A stretch of 64,000 bases of DNA from Marichromatium gracile (GTDB taxonomy: Bacteria; Pseudomonadota; Gammaproteobacteria; Chromatiales; Chromatiaceae). The notes under the pieces are model-generated. The model was not told the origin of the DNA. It searched no databases and was given only the letters and a program-made list of their open reading frames with translations. Below are positions 60,001 through 64,000 of the stretch, piece after piece (position 1 is the first letter of the stretch; every line of letters starts with the position of its first letter). Position numbers and translations under genes: made by a program. The stretch is taken from positions 124,001 to 188,000 of the forward strand of contig NZ_SMDC01000005.1 in the NCBI RefSeq assembly GCF_004343155.1, read 5' to 3'.

Positions 60001-60741
60001 CCAATCCCGCTCCGACCACGCCCGCTTGAGCGCATCGATCCGTCGGCGACGCGTCTCGAGCACGTCGGCGATGATCGTCTCGGGCGGTTGTTCGGGCGCC
60101 CTCGGGGCGTGCTCGCGCAGCCCGAGCAGTCGGGCGAGTCGCTGCTCGAGCGCGGCCGGGGACGACCAATGCACGTGGACCCGGGCGAGGGTGGCGCGAT
60201 CGAGGTCGCCGTAGCAGCTGCGCCAATAGTCCTCGACGGCCTGACGCAGTAGCGGGGCGGCATCGTTCTCCAGTTCCAGCTCGAACATGTTGCCGCTGTC
60301 GAAGGCGTGCTCGCGCAGCATCCGGTGACACCAGGCATGGATGGTCGAGATCGCCGCCTCGTCCATCCACTCGGCGGCCTGTTCGAGATGACGGGCGCAG
60401 AGGTTGGGGTCGGTGTGCGCGCTCATCTCCGTACGCAGCCGGGCGAGCAACGGATCGCCGCTGTCAGTCTCCGGACAGCGGAAGGCGGCGGCGGCCTCGA
60501 CCAGTCGTGCGCGGATGCGCCCGCGCAGCTCGTCGGTGGCGGCGTTGGTGAAGGTCACCACCAGGATCTCGGGTGGCTGCAGCCGGGTGCGTGCGCCGAG
60601 CGCGACACCGTGACCGAGCACCAGACGGAGATAGAGCATCGCCAGGGTGAAGGTCTTGCCGGTGCCGGCGCTGGCCTCGATCAGACGGGCGCCGCAGAGC
60701 GGGATGGCGAGTGGGTCGAGACGATTGGGTTCAGCTGTCAT
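57025..60741 (-). CDS. recB: exodeoxyribonuclease V subunit beta (RecB helicase-nuclease)
   Basis: RecB is the 3'-to-5' helicase and the only nuclease of RecBCD. The 1238-residue protein has Walker A at Lys29 (EASAGTGKTFTLAMLYLRL), Walker B LVDEFQDTDPLQYRIF and the helicase motif ITIHKSKGLEYPLVFVPF. The C-terminal nuclease is intact, with GFIDLVFEH and Asp1140-Trp-Lys1142 (YLLDWKSNW). The start at 60741 gives the canonical N-terminus and overlaps recC by 11 bases; the frame remains open further into recC, but that part is shadow sequence. Confidence 0.97.
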   Translation of the reverse strand: MTAEPNRLDPLAIPLCGARLIEASAGTGKTFTLAMLYLRLVLGHGVALGARTRLQPPEILVVTFTNAATDELRGRIRARLVEAAAAFRCPETDSGDPLLARLRTEMSAHTDPNLCARHLEQAAEWMDEAAISTIHAWCHRMLREHAFDSGNMFELELENDAAPLLRQAVEDYWRSCYGDLDRATLARVHVHWSSPAALEQRLARLLGLREHAPRAPEQPPETIIADVLETRRRRIDALKRAWSERDWCGQLETLFEEAAARKAFNQRQLNSKHRAEVIARLRAWILDPEAEHPALKADSRSWQRMSSRAVAEIWKDDAPPVDHPACRALETLFEQLADLPELQPPLLAHALHRVAERIEEEKRARALLTQHDLLERLDQALQGPQGARLAATIRRQFPFALVDEFQDTDPLQYRIFATVYRPEENAPETGLFMIGDPKQSIYAFRGADIHTYLRARAATAPRHYSLDTNYRSCPALIAGINALFAQAEQRPGGAFLFRDQTADPVPFLAVSPNPSRAEDDRLRIDGEPAPVLQAWVLDGDEGKPLGKGDYAQRMAACTARTIVSLLEQGASGRATLPDGRGGHRPLRAGDIAVLVNRHQEAAQVRAELHQLGVASVYLSERNSVYQSRQAHDLLLLLRAVADPFDERLMRQALACDLIGLPLDQLDQLNHDELYWDDCGERLRRYHQLWRTQGVLPLLYRVIADFAIAPRLLARADGERALTDLLHLGELLARASQQLDGEQALVRALEARIQGESGEDAETQQLRLESDADLVQVITIHKSKGLEYPLVFVPFVATTRQVRSDDLPLKTHDAEGRLRLHLHAAPTLVEQADGERLGEDLRKLYVALTRARDALWLGLGATKELPVTALGHLLGIDEPSALRERLAHWPALTTLDEPRATTPLAQTAAEVSLDSARPPPHRPPRPWWITSYSALARHSASEEPDDTPGERETAAQETAFEEALAEAPRARPVEPTRLTGLHAFPRGSRYGTFLHGLLEWAATLEWRAPEGETLRGYRAALAATALRRETIARRCNRRGLTDWIDTLDQWLAGYLTRTWSLAAIDGADLRLTALDPERLQVELEFWIQTRAVDTAALDALVRGHIAPGAARPALERQRLEGMLKGFIDLVFEHQGRFYLLDWKSNWLGPDDAAYAQTAMREAVLAARYDLQYALYLLALHRLLRARLPDYDPERHLGGAIYAFLRGAAASSQGLHLDRPPVAFVEALDRLFAGEREAAA

Positions 60742-63700
60742 CCCAGGTGGCCTGGTCGGGGTTCTTGATGTCGGTGTGCAGGTCGGTATAGAGCCGCTCG
60801 GCCCAGTCGGTGAACTCGGGATGTCGCTGGAGGCTTGAGGCGTCGGGATAGCAGCGAGCGAGATAACCGCTGTGCTCCAGGGCCGCGGTGAAAGACGGTT
60901 CGAGGTCCGGGGCGTCGTTGCGGCGTCCGAGCCAGGCGATGCCGGTCTCCAGGGTCGCCGGCAGCGGCGCGCGCATCCCCGCCCACCAGGCCGCGAGCAG
61001 TCGTTGGAGACGGGTACGCGAGAGTTCGGGATCGAGCGGACGCAGGTGCAGCCGACCCGCCGGGGTGAGCACCCAGGTGGCGACCGGCTCACCGTTGAGC
61101 TGGGCGGCGAGATGGTGCAACCAGTGCTCGACGATCTGGTGCCAGCGGTAGTGCTTGTCCTTGACGATGCTGCTGGCGCTGAGCCGGAGCTGGATGCGTG
61201 TGTCCTGGTGCTCGGCGCCGAGCCGGGGGGCGAGCTGGTCCTCGAGACGCAGCGCCACATCGCCGTCGGTGCGGTGTTCGAGGCTGAGCGGTGAGGGGTG
61301 CCCGAGATCGCGTGGATACTCGCGACGCAGTGTCTGCCAGCGCTGGTGGAGCGGCAGCAGTCGCTCGCCGATGCCGGCGGCGAGCAACTCGCCCTGGGCG
61401 CCCGCAGGCAGTTCGCCACGGGCCTGCAGCCGTTCGAGCGCGGCCTCCAGCCGGGGGGCGAGTGCGAGTTCGACGTCGGCGGGATCGAACAGTTCGGTGA
61501 TCAGCTGGTCGCTGAGCTGCCAGTTGAGCAGGCCGTCGAGGGCGAAGGTCTCGACATCGGATGGCCGCTCGCTGGCGCGCGGGCGGTCGACCTGGAGACG
61601 CTGACGGAACAGCGCATCGACCGGGGCGCGGAGGAACTGGGCGAGTCGACGCAGGTCGAGCGGTCCTTCCGGGCTCCAGGGGGGGAGATCGCTGTCGTCG
61701 TCGGTGCCGGGTGTGTCGTGGATTGCGCGCCACTCGCTGGCATAGGTGAACAGCCGGGGGTCGCGACCGGGGCGGAAGTAGGCGCGACTGAAGGGCTGCA
61801 GCGGGTGCTCGGTGGTGAGCGCGGCGAGCAGCGTCTGACCGTCGCCGTCGGGGTTGGCGCAGCGCCAACCGGCGGCGAGGTGGTCGCGCAGCTGACCGAC
61901 CAGGACCGAGGGGGTCTTGGGGGTGTTGTCGCGGATGTCGCGCCCGATCCAGCTGATCGACAGCCGCTCGCGTGCCGAGAGCAGCGCCTCGAGGAAGAGA
62001 TAGCGGTCGTCCTCGCGGCGCGAGCGATCGCCCGGGCGGTAGTCGTCGGCCATCAGGTCGAAGTCGGGGGGGCGATGGTTGCGCGGATAGTCGCCGTCGT
62101 TCATCCCCAGCAGCCAGATCTGGCGGAAGGGGATGGCGCGCATCGGCATCAGCGTGGCGAAGTTGATCGCGCCGCCGAGAAAGCGCTGGGTGAGGCTGGG
62201 TGCGTCGAGCCCGCGCAGCAGGGTGTCGCGCAGCACCTCCAGCGGCAGGGGCTCGGCGCCGGCGTCGGCCTGACGACAGTCCTCGTCCCACTGCTCGAGG
62301 CTCTCGCGTACGCGCGCCAGGGCCAGCTCGTCGCTCTCGCCGCAGGGGCTGAAACAATCCTCGAGCAGTTGCTCGATGGTCGTGACCCAGTCGCCCGGGG
62401 TGCGCGGCTGGTCGAGTCGTTCCCAGTAGCGCTCCAGGGTCTCCAGCAGGTCGATCAACGGGCCGAGCAGTGTCGCCTCCAGGCCGCCGACCTCGGCGTG
62501 CGGCTCGATCCCGCGCCAGGCGCAGGTCGCGCCGGCGGCGAAGCCGAGCAGCATCCGCCGCAGTCCGAAGCGCCAGGTGTTGCGCTCGGCCGCGGCGGGC
62601 AGTCCGAGGTGTTCGCGCTGGCGCCCGTCGAGTCCCCAGCGCACGTTGGCGCCGATGATCCAGCTGCGTAGCCGGGGCAGCTCGCCCTCGGTGAGACCGA
62701 AACGCGCGCGCAGCGCGGCGATGTCGAGCAGATCGAGCAACTCGGTGACGGTGAAGCGCGCTCGCGGCAGGTCGAGCAGCGTGGCGACCCCGATCAGCAG
62801 CGGATTGCGGTGGCGCTCGCCCTGGTCGGCGATGTGGAAGGGCAGATGACGCGGATCCCGGCGCGGGATGCGGCCGAACACCGCAGCGATGTGCGGCGCA
62901 TAGAGGTCGATGTCGGGGACCATCACCAGGATCTCGCGCGGGGCGAGTGGGCGGCCCTCGGCCTCGGCAGTGACGAAGGCGGCGAGCAGCTGGTCGTGGA
63001 GGATCTCGACCTCACGCTGGGCGCTGTGGGCGATGGTGAAGCCCAGGCTGTGGTCGTCGGTGGGATCGATCGCCGTGTTCTGCTGCTGGCGCTCGCCGAG
63101 CGGTCGCAGGTCGAGGATGTCGTCCTGGAGCTGGGCGAGCAGATGGTGCTCGGTGGCGGACTCGAACAGGTCGATGTCGAGCGACTGCTGGCGGAACACG
63201 CCTTCGTAGTGCTCGCGCCGGTCGTGCTCGTCGAGCAGACGGATGTAGTCGCGCCCCTGCCGCCCCCAGGCGGCGAGCAGCGGGTGACCGTGGAGATGGA
63301 GGGCGGTCTCGTCGATGTCCTCGGGGACCTTGCGCGCGTGGTTGCGCCCATAGGCGCGGGCGAAGAGTGCGCGACCCTCGATGATGTCGCCCCAGTAGTG
63401 TCGGCTGGGATTGTGGACGAAGAGCATCACCTGACTGTGGGCGGCGATGCCCTCGAGTACCTCGAGGGTCTGGCGCGGTAGCGAGGAGATGCCGAAGACG
63501 ATCACCCGCCGCGGCAGCCGGGCCGGGGCGGCGTCCTCGACCGTGGCGAGGAAGCGACGGTGGATCTCGGCGCGGCTGGCCTGGGCGAGCGGGTCGTCGG
63601 TGGTCGTCCCGGCGAGGTCCTGGTGGAGCAGTCGCCACAGCAGCGGTTGCCAGCGCTGTTGCTCGGGCACGGGCTGTTGCGTGGCGTCGGCGCGGATCAG

Positions 63701-64000
63701 GACGTCCTTGCCGCGTCCCCAGGCCTCGAGCCAGTCGGCGCGATAGACCTGGTACTGGTCGAAGAGGTCGGCGAGTCGTTCGGCGAGTTGATGACGTCGG
63801 CGCGCGCTCTCCTCGCCGTGCATGAAGGCGTGTAGCGGCGCGAGCACCGGATCGGCGGGGCGTTGCAGCAGCTCGCCGAGCAGCCGGTGGATGCGCCAGG
63901 TGAGTGGCGCCTTGTCATAGGGGGAGCTTGGCGGCAATGCGCCGAGCACGCCGCGGTAGGCCTCCCAGACGAAGCGTCCCGGCAGCATTACCCGCAGCGC
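60731..64000 (-). CDS. recC: exodeoxyribonuclease V subunit gamma (RecC), 5' end missing
   Basis: RecC binds the split DNA strands and, in E. coli, recognises Chi. These 1089 residues are the C-terminal part; the frame is open to the window edge (ALRVMLPGRFVWEAYR at its visible start), so only a short N-terminal piece is missing. Conserved RecC segments include PRRVIVFGISSLPRQTLEVL, LMPMRAIPFRQIWLLGMNDG and EDDRYLFLEALLSARERLSI. It heads the operon recC-recB-recD-lonB-like. Chi specificity cannot be deduced from sequence alone. Confidence 0.96.
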   Translation of the reverse strand, partial: ALRVMLPGRFVWEAYRGVLGALPPSSPYDKAPLTWRIHRLLGELLQRPADPVLAPLHAFMHGEESARRRHQLAERLADLFDQYQVYRADWLEAWGRGKDVLIRADATQQPVPEQQRWQPLLWRLLHQDLAGTTTDDPLAQASRAEIHRRFLATVEDAAPARLPRRVIVFGISSLPRQTLEVLEGIAAHSQVMLFVHNPSRHYWGDIIEGRALFARAYGRNHARKVPEDIDETALHLHGHPLLAAWGRQGRDYIRLLDEHDRREHYEGVFRQQSLDIDLFESATEHHLLAQLQDDILDLRPLGERQQQNTAIDPTDDHSLGFTIAHSAQREVEILHDQLLAAFVTAEAEGRPLAPREILVMVPDIDLYAPHIAAVFGRIPRRDPRHLPFHIADQGERHRNPLLIGVATLLDLPRARFTVTELLDLLDIAALRARFGLTEGELPRLRSWIIGANVRWGLDGRQREHLGLPAAAERNTWRFGLRRMLLGFAAGATCAWRGIEPHAEVGGLEATLLGPLIDLLETLERYWERLDQPRTPGDWVTTIEQLLEDCFSPCGESDELALARVRESLEQWDEDCRQADAGAEPLPLEVLRDTLLRGLDAPSLTQRFLGGAINFATLMPMRAIPFRQIWLLGMNDGDYPRNHRPPDFDLMADDYRPGDRSRREDDRYLFLEALLSARERLSISWIGRDIRDNTPKTPSVLVGQLRDHLAAGWRCANPDGDGQTLLAALTTEHPLQPFSRAYFRPGRDPRLFTYASEWRAIHDTPGTDDDSDLPPWSPEGPLDLRRLAQFLRAPVDALFRQRLQVDRPRASERPSDVETFALDGLLNWQLSDQLITELFDPADVELALAPRLEAALERLQARGELPAGAQGELLAAGIGERLLPLHQRWQTLRREYPRDLGHPSPLSLEHRTDGDVALRLEDQLAPRLGAEHQDTRIQLRLSASSIVKDKHYRWHQIVEHWLHHLAAQLNGEPVATWVLTPAGRLHLRPLDPELSRTRLQRLLAAWWAGMRAPLPATLETGIAWLGRRNDAPDLEPSFTAALEHSGYLARCYPDASSLQRHPEFTDWAERLYTDLHTDIKNPDQATWDDS

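Noticed and set aside
60742-61419. N-terminal extension of the recB frame into recC
   Set aside because: The extension is a shadow of recC coding sequence. The canonical RecB N-terminus begins at 60741, directly before the P-loop.

Overview
The window is a GC-rich stretch of a gammaproteobacterial chromosome. The gene set (recCBD, ygfZ, lysS, an RF2 gene with the E. coli-type frameshift site, MsrPQ, many c-di-GMP and phosphorelay proteins, an EI24/CysZ-type protein) fits a purple sulfur bacterium of the Chromatiaceae or a close relative. That placement is inference: no photosynthesis or sulfur-oxidation operon lies inside the window, so it cannot be proved here. Genes are dense, with many 1-4 base start/stop overlaps.

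Left part (1-14.2 kb): the 3' end of pnp with a strong terminator, a MoCF/CinA-like protein, an outer-membrane channel-like protein, a PilZ protein, a CbiX-type chelatase with a DUF454 membrane protein, a DUF202 protein, and a class III nucleotide cyclase fused to a C-terminal PilZ domain. Then come two small unknown proteins, a 1506-residue hybrid histidine kinase, and an overlapping REC-GGDEF diguanylate cyclase. Second-messenger signalling dominates this part.

Middle left (14.3-25.4 kb): tRNA-Val(CAC) on the minus strand with its own sigma70 promoter and terminator. Next is a minus-strand gene string led by a REP-associated tyrosine transposase (RAYT) coupled by overlap to a cupin, with a flavin-reductase-like protein and an alpha/beta hydrolase behind it. 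The core genes prfB-lysS, ygfZ and an RNase II-type exonuclease follow. A MepK-like endopeptidase and a lytic transglycosylase are separated by an unusually AT-rich 0.7-kb gap with two palindromes.

Middle (25.4-38.9 kb): a pentapeptide-repeat protein, an O-acetylhomoserine sulfhydrylase with a BASS transporter, the periplasmic methionine-sulfoxide repair pair msrP-msrQ, a gene-poor kilobase, and a SAM methyltransferase. A second RAYT is bracketed by four REP palindromes. Next to it is a 1301-residue CHAT protease-STAND ATPase-repeat protein, divergent from a NERD-domain membrane protein. This is the accessory-looking part of the window and the best place to look for a new system.

Right part (38.9-64 kb): an RND efflux pump with its adaptor, a methyltransferase, a CysZ/EI24-DnaJ fusion, and an AmmeMemoRadiSam-type radical SAM enzyme. 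Then comes a three-gene phosphorelay operon: a hybrid kinase with two tandem HPt domains, a REC-HATPase protein and a REC-HDOD protein. Last is the minus-strand operon recC-recB-recD followed by a LonB-like protease, all with overlapping ends. recC runs off the right edge.
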